A DNA stretch of 52,098 nt from Ktedonobacterales bacterium (GCA_027451525.1 DAIDJF010000040.1:1-52098), one strand, 5' to 3'. Shown: positions 42,949-51,848, counted from the first letter of the stretch. A program made the numbers and translations. The notes: generated from the sequence alone by a model not told the origin.

Positions 42949-43019
42949 ATGGAGAGCAAAGTATTACTCTGGCAATCGAATACAATATTGGGCGTACTAA
43001 TGATGTTGAACAAATGAAC

Positions 43020-43375
43020 GCGAACATATCACATAATTGTGTCGGGGCGTGATGATCGTCTTTTAAAAAATAATGCGAACAGGTCACACGATGGTGTAGG
43101 GGCGTGATGTATCACGCCCTGCCTGTACATAGATCCGCCTGAGAGGCTATGTGAGAGGCCATACGAACGGGGACGAGGGCGTGATGGAATCACGCCCCTA
43201 CACCATATCCACATTATTTTTTCAACACGATCATCACGCCCTGCCCGTGCGCCAACCCGCCTGGGGAGCCCTGCGGGAGGCTATGCGAACGTGGGGACGA
43301 GAGCGTGATTCCATCACGCCTCGAGGCAACCTACGTGGTATGCGGATGAAGTTTTTCAACACGATCATCACGCCC
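43020..43375. repeat. Nested GGGGCGTGAT palindromic repeat cluster
   Basis: Several degenerate copies of one element lie in the 666-base gap after the AlaRS-like gene. GCGAACA..CAC..GTGTNGGGGCGTGATG occurs at 43020-43058 and 43075-43113. TTTTTCAACACGATCATCAC continuing to CGCCC occurs at 43218-43241 and 43352-43375, and in inverted form from 43045. Segments at about 43155-43196 and 43278-43320 also repeat. The core is shared with the repeats at 9-244, 378-398 and 6134-6180. The rest of 42949-43614 has no gene I can support. Confidence 0.8.
43091..43206. mobile_element. MITE-like element with 18-bp perfect terminal inverted repeats
   Basis: ATGGTGTAGGGGCGTGAT (43091-43108) and its exact reverse complement (43189-43206) bound a 116-base non-coding unit. 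It encodes no transposase. Inner copies of the GGGCGTGAT palindrome and outer inverted flanks (43045 onward with 43241 backward) suggest nested insertion or duplication. Mobility is inferred from structure only. Confidence 0.6.
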
Positions 43376-43536
43376 AATATGCTATTTACCGTGTTTTTAT
43401 GTTAAACGCGATGAATTGGCATCGAAGGGCAATAACGGTATGTCGTTCATGCAATGTGCGCGAAAATTGACAGGGCTTGAGTCCCTATAACATGTGCGAT
43501 TGATCTCATGTTGGAGAAGCGCGTCTACAAAAATTG

Positions 43537-43575
43537 TTGATATGCTCCCTGTTGCTCGTGTATACTGTATATAAT
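43537..43575 (+). promoter_or_regulatory. Methyltransferase promoter
   Basis: TTGATA (43537-43542), an 18-bp spacer and TATACT (43561-43566), with a perfect TATAAT overlapping downstream (43570-43575). It lies 40-50 bases before the ATG at 43615. Confidence 0.6.
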
Positions 43576-43614
43576 TTAATCTACTATATAACAGCCAATA
43601 GGAGCCATTAGCTG

Positions 43615-44487
43615 ATGGAGTCTCAACCTAGAGAAGACACACCCGAATATTTTATTGAGGTGGAAAGTGCGACCGAGACGGCCCGCTTACTCCAGCAAGA
43701 TCGCATTCTTACGCGCAGCATGGGTGGCATTTTCCCCTCCGATGTTGATCTTACACAGATACATGATGTGCTTGATATCGCCTGCGGACCAGGAGGTTGG
43801 GTAGTTGACGTCGCCTTTGAGCATTCTGATTGGAACGCAACAGGTATTGATATTAGCCAAACCACATTAAATTATGCGCGTGCGATGGCACGAGCACAGG
43901 GATTAGATAATGCCACATTTATGCTCATGAATATCTTTGAACCGCTTGCTTTCCCTGATGCCTCTTTTGACTTTGTCAACGCCCGCCTGCTGGCTGGCTT
44001 TGTGCCCACCACCTTTTGGCCCACACTCTTAAAAGAATGTTTGCGTATCACGCGCCCCGGCGGCTATGTGCGTATTACTGAAAGTGAGGGGGGATTGGGC
44101 GGCTTCTCAAATAGTCCTGCATTCGAGCGGATGAACGAAATTGGTGCGCGTGCCCTCAAGGCTGCGGGTAACACCTTTTCGCCTGATGGGCGCGTAATGG
44201 GTATGACGCCTATGCTACGCCACCTCGTGCAAAACGCTGGCTATCAGGACGTGAAACAGGCCGTGTATGTGATTGATTTTTCGACGGGAACAGAGACGCA
44301 TGAGAGTTTTCGTCAGTTGTGGGGTGTTTTTACACAACTCTTGCGCCCGTTCTTCATTAAGTGGCAGGCGACCACTGAAGAGGAATTTGATCAAATCTAT
44401 CAACAGATGCAGCTTGAAATGCTCTCGCCCGACTTTTGCGCCCTGTGGTATATGCTCTCTGCCTATGGCCGCAAACCAGCAGAATAA
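43615..44487 (+). CDS. Class I SAM-dependent methyltransferase
   Basis: A 290-residue UbiE/Methyltransf_25-type protein. Motif I VLDIACGPGGWVVDVA, then ATGIDISQTTLNYAR (acidic loop Asp), FMLMNIFEPLAFPDASFDFV (motif II region) and LRITRPGGYVRITES (motif III). The C-terminal 100 residues are a helical cap that should set substrate choice, and I cannot name the substrate. It has its own promoter and a shared terminator with the convergent acyl-CoA synthetase. Confidence 0.88.
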   Translation: MESQPREDTPEYFIEVESATETARLLQQDRILTRSMGGIFPSDVDLTQIHDVLDIACGPGGWVVDVAFEHSDWNATGIDISQTTLNYARAMARAQGLDNATFMLMNIFEPLAFPDASFDFVNARLLAGFVPTTFWPTLLKECLRITRPGGYVRITESEGGLGGFSNSPAFERMNEIGARALKAAGNTFSPDGRVMGMTPMLRHLVQNAGYQDVKQAVYVIDFSTGTETHESFRQLWGVFTQLLRPFFIKWQATTEEEFDQIYQQMQLEMLSPDFCALWYMLSAYGRKPAE

Positions 44488-44534
44488 GATAGACTCTTGC
44501 CCACACACCGGATGTGTACAGGCAAGAGTCTATC
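44488..44534. terminator. Bidirectional terminator between convergent genes
   Basis: GATAGACTCTTGCC (44488-44501) and GGCAAGAGTCTATC (44521-44534) form a perfect 14-bp stem. An inner ACACA/TGTGT stem (44503-44507 with 44513-44517) extends it. It fills the gap between the methyltransferase stop and the acyl-CoA synthetase stop. Confidence 0.85.
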
Positions 44535-44540
44535 TCACTT

Positions 44541-46118
44541 CTAGTTGATCCTCTTCTCGCGTCCGCCCCAGACGCGCTCGCGTAGCACATATTTTTGTAT
44601 TTTGCCTGTCGATGTTTTGGGAAGGTCACCAAAATCGACCGCAGCGGGACACTTGAAGTGTGCCAGACGTGTACGACAGAATTCGATGATATCTTGCTCG
44701 GTAGTGGTCGCGTCCGGTTTGAGCGTGACGAATGCTTTGGGACGCTCGCCCCATTTTTCGTCAGGGATAGCGACAACGGCACATTCCAGCACGGCGGGGT
44801 GCTGTGCGATGACCTGCTCGACCTCGATGGTGGAGATATTTTCGCCACCGGAGATGATGATATCTTTCTTGCGGTCGCGCAGTTCGATATAGCCATCAGG
44901 ATGGCTAACGCCGATATCGCCGGAATGGAACCAACCGCCGCGAAACGCCGTCTCGGTTGCTTCTGGATTGGCGAAATAGCCTTTCATAACGTTGTTGCCA
45001 TGCATGACGACCTCGCCCATCGTCTGTCCGTCGCGTGGCACATCGTTCATCTGTTCGTCGACAATGCGCACGCGGTCGGCATTGACATAGCCTTGCCCCT
45101 GGCGTGCCTGTAGATGGGCCTGTTCTGCCATTGGTAGCTCATCCCACTCCTGATGCCATTCACAGACGCTATAGGGGCCATAGGTCTCCGTCAGACCATA
45201 GACGTGAAGGGGGCGCAGGTTGAGTTCTTTCATGCGCCCGAGCAGCGTGGGCGATGGTGGCGCACCCGCGACCGTGACCGTGATTTCGCGTTCCAGACGA
45301 TGCGCACTGGGATGGTTGACCAGGAAGATATGCACCGTTGGCGCGCCATTGTAGTGCGTGATGCCTTCGCGCTCGAAAATCTCCCAAACCTGCCCCGGCT
45401 CGATTTTACGCAGACAGACATGCGTTGCGCCAACAGCGGTTACGGCCCACGGGAAGCACCAACCGTTGCAATGGAACATTGGCAATGTCCAGAGATAGAC
45501 GCTGCTATTGCTCATGCCCGTCTCGATGACCTCGCCCAGCGCGTTGAGATAGCCACCGCGATAGGTAAACATCACGCCCTTTGGATTGCCCGTTGTGCCT
45601 GAGGTGTAGTTGATCGAGATCGTCTCTTCCTCGTCCTCTAGCCAGCTTGCTACAGGTTCTGGTGAGCCGAGTGCGAGAAATATTTCATAGGGATCGCTCG
45701 TCGTGCCTGTGTCGTCGATGCGCACGACATGCAGGTCTTCCAGGTTAAGTGGGGCGACCAGTGGCTGAAGTTCATAGTCCACGAAGAGATACTTCGCCCC
45801 CGAATGTTTGAGGATGTAGCCAATCTCTTGTGTGCTCAGGCGCGTGTTGATGGCGACCAGGATGCCACCAGCGGCGGGAACAGCAAAATGGGCCTCTAGC
45901 AGTGGAGGCGTGTTGGGACACAAAAACGCGACGCGATCATGTTTCTGTAAACCCAGTGCGCGCAGATGTGAGGCGAGCCGATAGACGCGCTGCGCAAACT
46001 CGCTATACGTATAGCGACGCTCACCATGCACAATAGCGGTTTTATCAGGAAAAACGAGCGTACTACGCTCCAAAAAACTGACGGGGTTGAGTTCGGTTCG
46101 ATAGACTTTCTCTGTCAT
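44541..46118 (-). CDS. Acyl-CoA synthetase (AMP-forming)
   Basis: Activates a carboxylic acid to acyl-AMP and then acyl-CoA. From the ATG at 46118 (AAGGAG upstream) it is 525 residues. Motifs: P-loop YTSGTTGNPKGVMFTY, VYGLTETYGPY, WFHSGDIGVSHPDGYIELRD with RKKDIIISGGENIS, and the catalytic Lys in PKTSTGKIQKYVLRE. The family includes medium/long-chain fatty-acid and aryl acid ligases. The order of motifs best fits a fatty-acyl or acyl-activating enzyme of the AAE type. It could feed the acyl-CoA dehydrogenase and ETF system encoded elsewhere in the window. An acetamidase gene precedes it by 108 bases. Confidence 0.92.
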   Translation of the reverse strand: MTEKVYRTELNPVSFLERSTLVFPDKTAIVHGERRYTYSEFAQRVYRLASHLRALGLQKHDRVAFLCPNTPPLLEAHFAVPAAGGILVAINTRLSTQEIGYILKHSGAKYLFVDYELQPLVAPLNLEDLHVVRIDDTGTTSDPYEIFLALGSPEPVASWLEDEEETISINYTSGTTGNPKGVMFTYRGGYLNALGEVIETGMSNSSVYLWTLPMFHCNGWCFPWAVTAVGATHVCLRKIEPGQVWEIFEREGITHYNGAPTVHIFLVNHPSAHRLEREITVTVAGAPPSPTLLGRMKELNLRPLHVYGLTETYGPYSVCEWHQEWDELPMAEQAHLQARQGQGYVNADRVRIVDEQMNDVPRDGQTMGEVVMHGNNVMKGYFANPEATETAFRGGWFHSGDIGVSHPDGYIELRDRKKDIIISGGENISTIEVEQVIAQHPAVLECAVVAIPDEKWGERPKAFVTLKPDATTTEQDIIEFCRTRLAHFKCPAAVDFGDLPKTSTGKIQKYVLRERVWGGREKRIN

Positions 46119-46226
46119 CACGGACGCTCCTTGCTCAAATAAACACTTCTTTAAGCCTATTATATGGTTATTTGGTGGGCTGTGCAATTTGCAACACGCT
46201 GTTGTGTCGCCAGCATATTTTCGAGC

Positions 46227-47159
46227 TTATCGTATTGCTCCATGCGGTAAAATCGCATGCACACCAAGAACACCGCCATTGACTATTTGCGTAACGTGCA
46301 GATCGACAACGGCACTGGCAAGGGCATAGGCGTCGGCGCGTGTGACTGGATAGAGTTCGCACAGCAGGTCAAGCATAGCGGAAAGCGCGATCAGTGAAGC
46401 CTCGTGCAGGTCGGTGTGAAAACCGAGCGTGACCCAACCTTTGGGGGTGTGGGCGCGTGGTGTCTTCAGGCTGAGCGTCTCGATCACGCGAAAGGTGAGA
46501 TCAACGCGCTCCATTGGACATTCAATCGCTACCCCACTGACTTCGCCATCGCCTTGTGCCGCGTGTCCATCGCCCGTCGAGAAGAGCGCGCCTGGGACGG
46601 TAATCGGCAAATAGAGTATGCTGCCCTTGACGAGTTCTTTGCAATCCATGTTGCCACCACAGAAGCGCGGCGGAATGGTCGAGTGGATACCAGATTCATC
46701 AGGTGGCATCCCCATAATGCCCATAAAAGGGTGGAGCGCGATAGTATGCCCGTGCTGGTTGCGACCTGTCATACTGTCAGCATCTAGCGTCCACGCGTGT
46801 AATGCCGTATTTTCAATCCCCAGTTTTTGTGTTACCTCGTTCTGGCGTCCGCCCGCAACTGTCCAACCCCACGCACCTGGAATGATCTCATCGACGCGCA
46901 CCTCTAAGGTCATGCCGGGTTGCGCGCCTTCAATAGCAATTGGCCCACAGAGCGCGTGACCATCATCGCGCCCAGGAATACGTGGGCTAAAAATCTTTCG
47001 TGGGGCATCGTGCGCCAGCATGGGTTCCAGTCCCCAGGCGACCTCGAGCGTGCGAAAGCGCACAGTATCACCTGATTGGATGGTCAAGACAGGTGGAAAA
47101 TCGCGTGAGAAACTGCCATGCAGGGTACGTTGCTCCGGTTCAATGGTGTAGAATGCCAT
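46227..47159 (-). CDS. Acetamidase/formamidase family protein
   Basis: A 310-residue FmdA/AmdA-type amidase that releases ammonia from formamide, acetamide or related short amides. Family features: DTVRFRTLEVAWG, NPL-region equivalents with GHALCGPIAIEGAQPGMTL, a GGNMDCKELVKGS metal-binding segment, GDGHAAQGDGEVSGVAIE (conserved His/Asp/Glu) and the SAVVDLHVTQIVNGGVLGVHAILP end. GGTAGGAG precedes the ATG. It is on the same strand as the acyl-CoA synthetase, which may take its acid product (inference). Confidence 0.9.
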   Translation of the reverse strand: MAFYTIEPEQRTLHGSFSRDFPPVLTIQSGDTVRFRTLEVAWGLEPMLAHDAPRKIFSPRIPGRDDGHALCGPIAIEGAQPGMTLEVRVDEIIPGAWGWTVAGGRQNEVTQKLGIENTALHAWTLDADSMTGRNQHGHTIALHPFMGIMGMPPDESGIHSTIPPRFCGGNMDCKELVKGSILYLPITVPGALFSTGDGHAAQGDGEVSGVAIECPMERVDLTFRVIETLSLKTPRAHTPKGWVTLGFHTDLHEASLIALSAMLDLLCELYPVTRADAYALASAVVDLHVTQIVNGGVLGVHAILPHGAIR

Positions 47160-47171
47160 AGACGCTCCTAC

Positions 47172-47948
47172 CTAATACGGCTTTGTTCCATTATCTAGCA
47201 TGGTCATAACTTCTTCAATGGAATAGGGTGGTTCCTTTTTATGAATGATAACATGACAATTAGGACAAACGGGACGCAAATCTTCTATAGGATCAACTCT
47301 ATAAGTCTCGCCTATATCAGAAAGAGGTTTTAAATGATGTACGTGAATAACACCTTTTCCAATCTCGCCATAAACTTTTTGAAAATCAAAATCACAAATA
47401 ACGCACTGTGTCCCATAATGTCTTATGCATTGATCTCTTGCATCTTTGTTCCGTTCATAGCTATTAACATATATCTGTTTCTTTGCTCCTTCATAAAAAC
47501 TTTTTTCGCTGTCAATTTCTTCAGGAAGTTTGAGTTCTGATGAAGAAAAATTCTTTTTGGCCTTTAAATCTTTTATTGCCTCTATTAATTCTGGTCTTAA
47601 AATCCAATAGTAACCATCTTTTCTTGCTTCACCTAAAAAAGGGACATGCCACCAGTTAAATCCGTTTCCTGATTCTTGTCTAGGGGCAGAAATATTCAGT
47701 CTTTTTACGATCCTCTTGCCTAGTCGTCCAACTTGGTTATTGAGACGAATATGATGAGGTATATTAAGTAATCGTGCAAGGTGTGAGGCCGTAGCTTCGT
47801 AGCCATCACAGTTGTAGATCAATTCAAACAGTTGGACATCTTGCTGCGTTATGATGTCCTCCTCTTGCAAGAGAAGTTCCCATAGTTCTTTTGTTATGTC
47901 TATTGGATCTCTCCATTCATGTCTCTGCTTCATCTCTTCGCTACTCAC
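47172..47948 (-). CDS. HNH endonuclease (McrA-like) protein
   Basis: A 258-residue protein from GTG at 47948, with an alternative ATG at 47933. The C-terminal HNH domain (about 175-250) has CVICDFDF, HVHHLKPLSDIG and LRPVCPNCHVIIHK, that is the two Cys pairs and the His-Asn-His set of McrA-type nucleases. The N-terminal half (about 1-150) may be a DNA-binding or modified-base reader domain, which I cannot name. The gene is visibly more AT-rich than its neighbours. Its start overlaps the end of a frameshifted upstream reading frame (GTGAGTAG), pointing to a former two-gene unit, perhaps a restriction system gained by transfer. Confidence 0.82.
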   Translation of the reverse strand: MSSEEMKQRHEWRDPIDITKELWELLLQEEDIITQQDVQLFELIYNCDGYEATASHLARLLNIPHHIRLNNQVGRLGKRIVKRLNISAPRQESGNGFNWWHVPFLGEARKDGYYWILRPELIEAIKDLKAKKNFSSSELKLPEEIDSEKSFYEGAKKQIYVNSYERNKDARDQCIRHYGTQCVICDFDFQKVYGEIGKGVIHVHHLKPLSDIGETYRVDPIEDLRPVCPNCHVIIHKKEPPYSIEEVMTMLDNGTKPY

Positions 47949-48420
47949 GCTTTCTTTTCCTCTTTTGTTTCAGTATGTGCTTCAACCTTCTATATTCCGG
48001 GTTGTCTACAATCCAACCCACAAACTTATCAAAATGCGCGCCTCAATGCCTTCTAAGCGGGCGATTTCATCGTTGCCATCCATGCTGCTCACCTTAATAT
48101 GCACTTGATCGACAGTGATTCCCAAGCCCTCTGCAATTTTGGTCCCTTTGGAAAGGTCTCAAAAGTGACCCCTGCCAGAGTAAGCTGCCGACCTTTGGCA
48201 AAGGTGTGAAAATCCGAGGCAAACGCAAGCCGCTGGCTTGTTGCCATTTTTCCCATTCGTCTTCTTCTGCAATACTTGTACGAACGTCTGTTGACAGTTC
48301 TTCCTGCCAGAGTTGGCTGATCTGCTCTAATAGGTCGTATTTCCAGCGGCATAGCTCACCTCGCGCCTGTAATTTTTTGAATGATTGTGCCAGTTGAATT
48401 TTTATTAGTATAGCCCAAAT
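47941..48420 (-). pseudogene. Frameshifted remnant upstream of the HNH gene
   Basis: Protein-like text continues in shifting minus-strand frames. Around 48230-48350 it reads QLWQEELSTDVRTSIAEED then EWEKWQQASG. After about 48200 it reads HTFAKGRQLTLAGVTFE. Next comes LGITVDQVHIKVSSMDGND then EIARLEGIEA, and at the end DKFVGWIVDNPEYRRLK to a TAG at 47941. At least three frame changes are needed. The last part overlaps the HNH start. I do not recognise the family. It may be a decayed partner gene or sequencing indels. The N-terminal limit is uncertain. Confidence 0.5.
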
Positions 48421-48560
48421 TTGTCAACTCTCTTCCCTGCGGAGTTTCCCCGACCATAACGCTTGCATCGTTCGGCTGCGTTTTATATGTACATTTCTCT
48501 GATGATATAGTATGCTCAAGAAAAGAGGAAACCTCTGGACGAATAACTTTGAGGAACAGG

Positions 48561-49211
48561 ATGCATCTCGTCGTTTTTAACACGCTTTTTGAAGAAACGC
48601 TCAACCTTATCGGCACTTTTGTCTTTGCAGTTTCTGGTGCCCTGCTTGCCGCCCGCAAGAACTATGACATCGTTGGTATGGTCGTTCTTGCTGAGATAAC
48701 GGCCATCGGCGGGGGGGTTATACGTGATCTGGTGATTGGAGCGACTCCCCCGGTGGCATTCACCGATGTGAGCTACTTATGGATACCACTCTTGGCTACC
48801 GCACTGACCTTCTTCGCGCATGTGCAGATTAATCGGCTCAATGCTGCTATACTTGTGTTCGATGCCGCAGGACTTGCCGTGTTTTGTGTCTCAGGCACGG
48901 CGAAAGCTTTGGCTTATGGTCTCGGCCCAGTACCAGCTATTCTGCTTGGCGTACTCTCCGCTGTAGGCGGCGGAATCATGCGTGATGTACTTGCTCATGA
49001 AGAGCCATCGGTGCTGCGAGCAGAGAGTGAGCTGTATGCCCTCCCCGCTTTTCTCGGCTCAGCTATTGTTGTGGGTATACCGCATCTTCCCATAAATAGT
49101 GCGCTCGCGGCTGGCCTTACCACTATCCTCGTGTTCGCACTGCGTCTCCTTGCGTTGCGATATAGTTGGAAAGCTCCCAGAGCCTGGCGCACTCCGGCAG
49201 GCGTTAAGTAG
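48561..49211 (+). CDS. TRIC-type/UPF0126 membrane protein
   Basis: A 216-residue protein from the ATG at 48561 (GAGG six bases upstream). It has about seven membrane helices and the duplicated family motif: GGGVIRDLVIGATPP in the first half and GGGIMRDVLAHEEPSVL in the second. The family contains prokaryotic trimeric intracellular cation channels and YadS-like proteins. Potassium or other cation passage is likely but unproven here. A convergent terminator follows. Confidence 0.88.
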   Translation: MHLVVFNTLFEETLNLIGTFVFAVSGALLAARKNYDIVGMVVLAEITAIGGGVIRDLVIGATPPVAFTDVSYLWIPLLATALTFFAHVQINRLNAAILVFDAAGLAVFCVSGTAKALAYGLGPVPAILLGVLSAVGGGIMRDVLAHEEPSVLRAESELYALPAFLGSAIVVGIPHLPINSALAAGLTTILVFALRLLALRYSWKAPRAWRTPAGVK

Positions 49212-49250
49212 TTGGTAAATTGGGCCAAACTCTTGTTGTTACGAAAGATG

Positions 49251-49287
49251 CTGCAATATGGTATGAAACCTCACAACCATATTGCAG
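49251..49287. terminator. Terminator between UPF0126 gene and argD
   Basis: CTGCAATATGGT (49251-49262) and ACCATATTGCAG (49276-49287) form a perfect 12-bp stem with a 13-base loop between convergent genes. The flanks are moderately T-rich, so it may act in both directions. Confidence 0.7.
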
Positions 49288-49342
49288 TATCTCTGTTGTA
49301 TTGGTTCTCCGTTAGAACCAGAAGGTTATTCTGTTCAGGTTT

Positions 49343-50572
49343 TTATGCGTTGGCGGCAGGCAGGTCTGCCACGTCTGCGATGGCGCGACTGAGCAGATCG
49401 GCCGCCTCGTCGAGATCGCTTTGGGTCAGCACCAGCGGCGGAATCATGCGCAGTGTGTCAGGGCTGGTGCTATTGAGCAGCAGGCCATGCTCTAACGCCT
49501 TTTGCACGATAGTTGAGGCCAGACCGTTGTTGACATGTACGGCGCGCATCAGACCGATACCGCGTGGGCTGTCGATGATATGCGGATACGTGGCGCATAA
49601 CTGTGTGAGCTTGCCGTTCCAGTATTCGCCCATCTTTGTCGCGTTGTCGAGCAGATTGTCATTGATGATAGTCTTGACGGTTGCCGTTCCAGCCGCGCAG
49701 GCAATTGGATTGCCGCCGAAGGTCGTGCCATGATCGCCGGGCACAAAGAGATCGGTACGCTCGCCTGTCAGCATGGCTCCGATAGGAATGCCGCCTGCCA
49801 GACCTTTTGCCAGCGTCACGATATCGGGGCGAATATCGTAGTGCTCCCAGCTAAAGAATTTGCCTGTGCGTCCTGAGCCTGCCTGTACCTCGTCGCAGAT
49901 CAGCACGAGATTCTGCTCATCGCACCACTGGCGCAAGCCCTGCATAAATTCGCGGCTGGCGGGCCAGATACCGCCTTCACCCTGTACAGCTTCCACAAGA
50001 ATGGCGACGGTTTTCTCGCTTGTGGCCTGTTTCACGGCTTCAAGATCATTGTAGGGAACCTGTTTGAAGCCATCGGGCAGAGGAACCCAGGTCGCCTGAT
50101 ACGCTGCCTGACCTGTCGCGGCGGTTGTTGCCAGCGTGCGCCCATGGAAACTGCGCTCCATACTGATTACCTCGTAGGCCCCGTTGCGATGCACGCGCCC
50201 AAATTTGCGCGCCAGCTTGATCGCGCCCTCGTTGGCCTCGGCACCGCTATTTGAGAAGAACGAGCGCATACCGTTACTGCGCAGGCCAAGCTGTTCTGCC
50301 AGTTCGATCTGGCGCACGTTATAGTACAGGTTTGAGACGTGGACAAGCTGCGTTACCTGTTGCTGTACGGCTTCGACAACGGCTGGATGGCAATGGCCCA
50401 ATACGTTAACCGCGATACCCGCTACAAAATCCAAATATTCTTTACCATTGTTATCCCAGACGCGCACGCCCTGGCCTTTGACCAGCGTAATCGGCATCCG
50501 CTTAAAGGTTCCCTGATAATACTGGTGCTCCAGAGCTACCCAATCGCGTGTATTCGTCTCTGTCATAGTCAT
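49343..50572 (-). CDS. argD: Acetylornithine aminotransferase
   Basis: PLP-dependent class III aminotransferase converting N-acetylglutamate semialdehyde to N-acetylornithine. The 409-residue length is standard. Motifs: FVAGIAVNVLGHCHPAVVEA, FFSNSGAEANEGAIKLAR, ICDEVQAGSGRTG, and the PLP Lys in TLAKGLAGGIPIGAM. Ornithine or other omega-aminotransferases share these motifs, but the adjacent argJ settles the role. It lies 18 bases after argJ. argB and argC are not beside it. Confidence 0.93.
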   Translation of the reverse strand: MTMTETNTRDWVALEHQYYQGTFKRMPITLVKGQGVRVWDNNGKEYLDFVAGIAVNVLGHCHPAVVEAVQQQVTQLVHVSNLYYNVRQIELAEQLGLRSNGMRSFFSNSGAEANEGAIKLARKFGRVHRNGAYEVISMERSFHGRTLATTAATGQAAYQATWVPLPDGFKQVPYNDLEAVKQATSEKTVAILVEAVQGEGGIWPASREFMQGLRQWCDEQNLVLICDEVQAGSGRTGKFFSWEHYDIRPDIVTLAKGLAGGIPIGAMLTGERTDLFVPGDHGTTFGGNPIACAAGTATVKTIINDNLLDNATKMGEYWNGKLTQLCATYPHIIDSPRGIGLMRAVHVNNGLASTIVQKALEHGLLLNSTSPDTLRMIPPLVLTQSDLDEAADLLSRAIADVADLPAANA

Positions 50573-50590
50573 AGTGTGTTTTGCTCCTTG

Positions 50591-51802
50591 CTATCGAGTA
50601 TACAGCGTATTCTCGTCAATATAGCCATGCGTGAAGTCACAGCCCCAGGCGGTTGCCTCACCATCGCCAATATGCAGGTCTATCGTGATGACGACTTCCT
50701 TTTCAGTCATCTCCGCTTTTGCGTGTGCCTGATCGTAGTTCGCGGCAGTGCCCTGCTGCATGACTTGTACATCGCCAATAAAAATATCGTAGCTCCGCTG
50801 CTGAAGTTCGCAGCCACTCGCGCCAAGTGCGGCAACGATGCGGCCCCAGTTGGGGTCTTCGCCAGCCAATGCGCATTTCCAGATTGGTGAGAGCGTGATG
50901 CCGCGTGCAGCCTTTGCCGCATCGTTCTTGTCACGTCCGCCGCGCACATGCACTGTCATCAACTTTGTCGCCCCCTCGCCGTCGCTTGCCATCTCGCGCG
51001 CCAGATATTGCGTCACATGGCGCAAGGCCGCACGAAATGTCTCAGATCCAGCATGCTGCGCGTTGAGGGGCGTGTTACCCGCCAGACCGTTCGCGAACAG
51101 CAGGCACGTATCGTTGGTGGACATATCGCCATCGACCGCAACCATATTGAATGAGTCGGCAACGGCGGCGCGCAGTTCGCTTTGCAGCCAGTCATGTTCG
51201 ATGGCGGCATCGGTCGTGAGATAACATAGCATAGTTGCCATATTGGGGCAGATCATGCCCACGCCCTTTGTCGCACCGCCCAGACGCACCGTTTTGCCCT
51301 CAATCTCGAACTCTAGCGCAATCCGCTTTGGGCGTGTATCGGTGGTCATGATCGTCTCAGAGAACGTGTTGCCCTGGTCATAGCTGAGCGCGATGCGTGG
51401 CGCACCCGCCTCGATTTTTTCCATTGGCAACTGGCGACCAATAATGCCTGTGGAAGAACACAGTACGAGTTCAGGCTCAATGCGCAGCAGGGTAGCGGCT
51501 ATTTCGGTCATTCGATAGGCGTTCATCAAGCCTTGATCGCCTGTTGCGCAATTTGCGTTGCCGCTATTGACGATTATGGCCTGCGCCTTCCCGCTTTTGA
51601 GCCGTTCCTGACAGACCAGCACGGGAGCTGCGCGTGTGCTGCTCGTCGTAAACGTGCCAGCGGCCACGCATGGGACATCAGAGACCAGAATAGCGAGGTC
51701 TTTGATGTTGGGATCAGATTTTATGCCACTGGCAATGCCGCCCGCGCGAAATCCTTTAGGCGCGGTGACGCAATTGTCGATCTCACGAAATACAGGTGAC
51801 AA
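50591..51802 (-). CDS. argJ: Bifunctional ornithine acetyltransferase / N-acetylglutamate synthase
   Basis: Transfers acetyl from N-acetylornithine to glutamate in the arginine acetyl cycle. The precursor self-cleaves. The 403-residue protein has the cleavage motif KGVGMICPNMATML, where the Thr becomes the nucleophile of the beta chain. It also has VNSGNANCATGDQG, GRQLPMEKI and EDPNWGRIVAALG. The start is TTG at 51802, with GGAGGAGG eight bases upstream. It is followed by argD in the same transcript. Whether it is mono- or bifunctional cannot be told from sequence. Confidence 0.95.
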   Translation of the reverse strand: MSPVFREIDNCVTAPKGFRAGGIASGIKSDPNIKDLAILVSDVPCVAAGTFTTSSTRAAPVLVCQERLKSGKAQAIIVNSGNANCATGDQGLMNAYRMTEIAATLLRIEPELVLCSSTGIIGRQLPMEKIEAGAPRIALSYDQGNTFSETIMTTDTRPKRIALEFEIEGKTVRLGGATKGVGMICPNMATMLCYLTTDAAIEHDWLQSELRAAVADSFNMVAVDGDMSTNDTCLLFANGLAGNTPLNAQHAGSETFRAALRHVTQYLAREMASDGEGATKLMTVHVRGGRDKNDAAKAARGITLSPIWKCALAGEDPNWGRIVAALGASGCELQQRSYDIFIGDVQVMQQGTAANYDQAHAKAEMTEKEVVITIDLHIGDGEATAWGCDFTHGYIDENTLYTR

Positions 51803-51836
51803 TGAAAATACCTCCTCCAGAACGTCTTGCTCGCTT

Positions 51837-51848
51837 CATTGTACAATG
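51837..51848 (-). promoter_or_regulatory. CATTGTACAATG palindrome upstream of argJ
   Basis: A perfect 12-bp palindrome containing TACAAT (minus strand 51843-51838), a likely -10 box, about 35 bases before the argJ TTG. No convincing -35 hexamer is seen. The palindrome could instead be a repressor site. The rest of 51849-52044 shows no gene. Confidence 0.35.

Noticed and set aside
43020..43375. CRISPR array
   Set aside because: Repeats are inverted and degenerate, with irregular spacing and no unique spacers, and no cas genes are present.
43151..43405. Small open frame in the repeat cluster
   Set aside because: It is made of palindromic repeats and has no ribosome site.
48356..48658. A 100-residue minus-strand frame overlapping the UPF0126 gene start
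   Set aside because: It overlaps the supported UPF0126 start and lacks a ribosome site. Only its end may belong to the decayed region upstream of the HNH gene.
8240..51848. Shared TGTACA palindromes upstream of tkt and argJ as one regulator's site
   Set aside because: Both can be explained as TACAAT -10 boxes read on the minus strand. Two short sites are not enough to claim a regulon.
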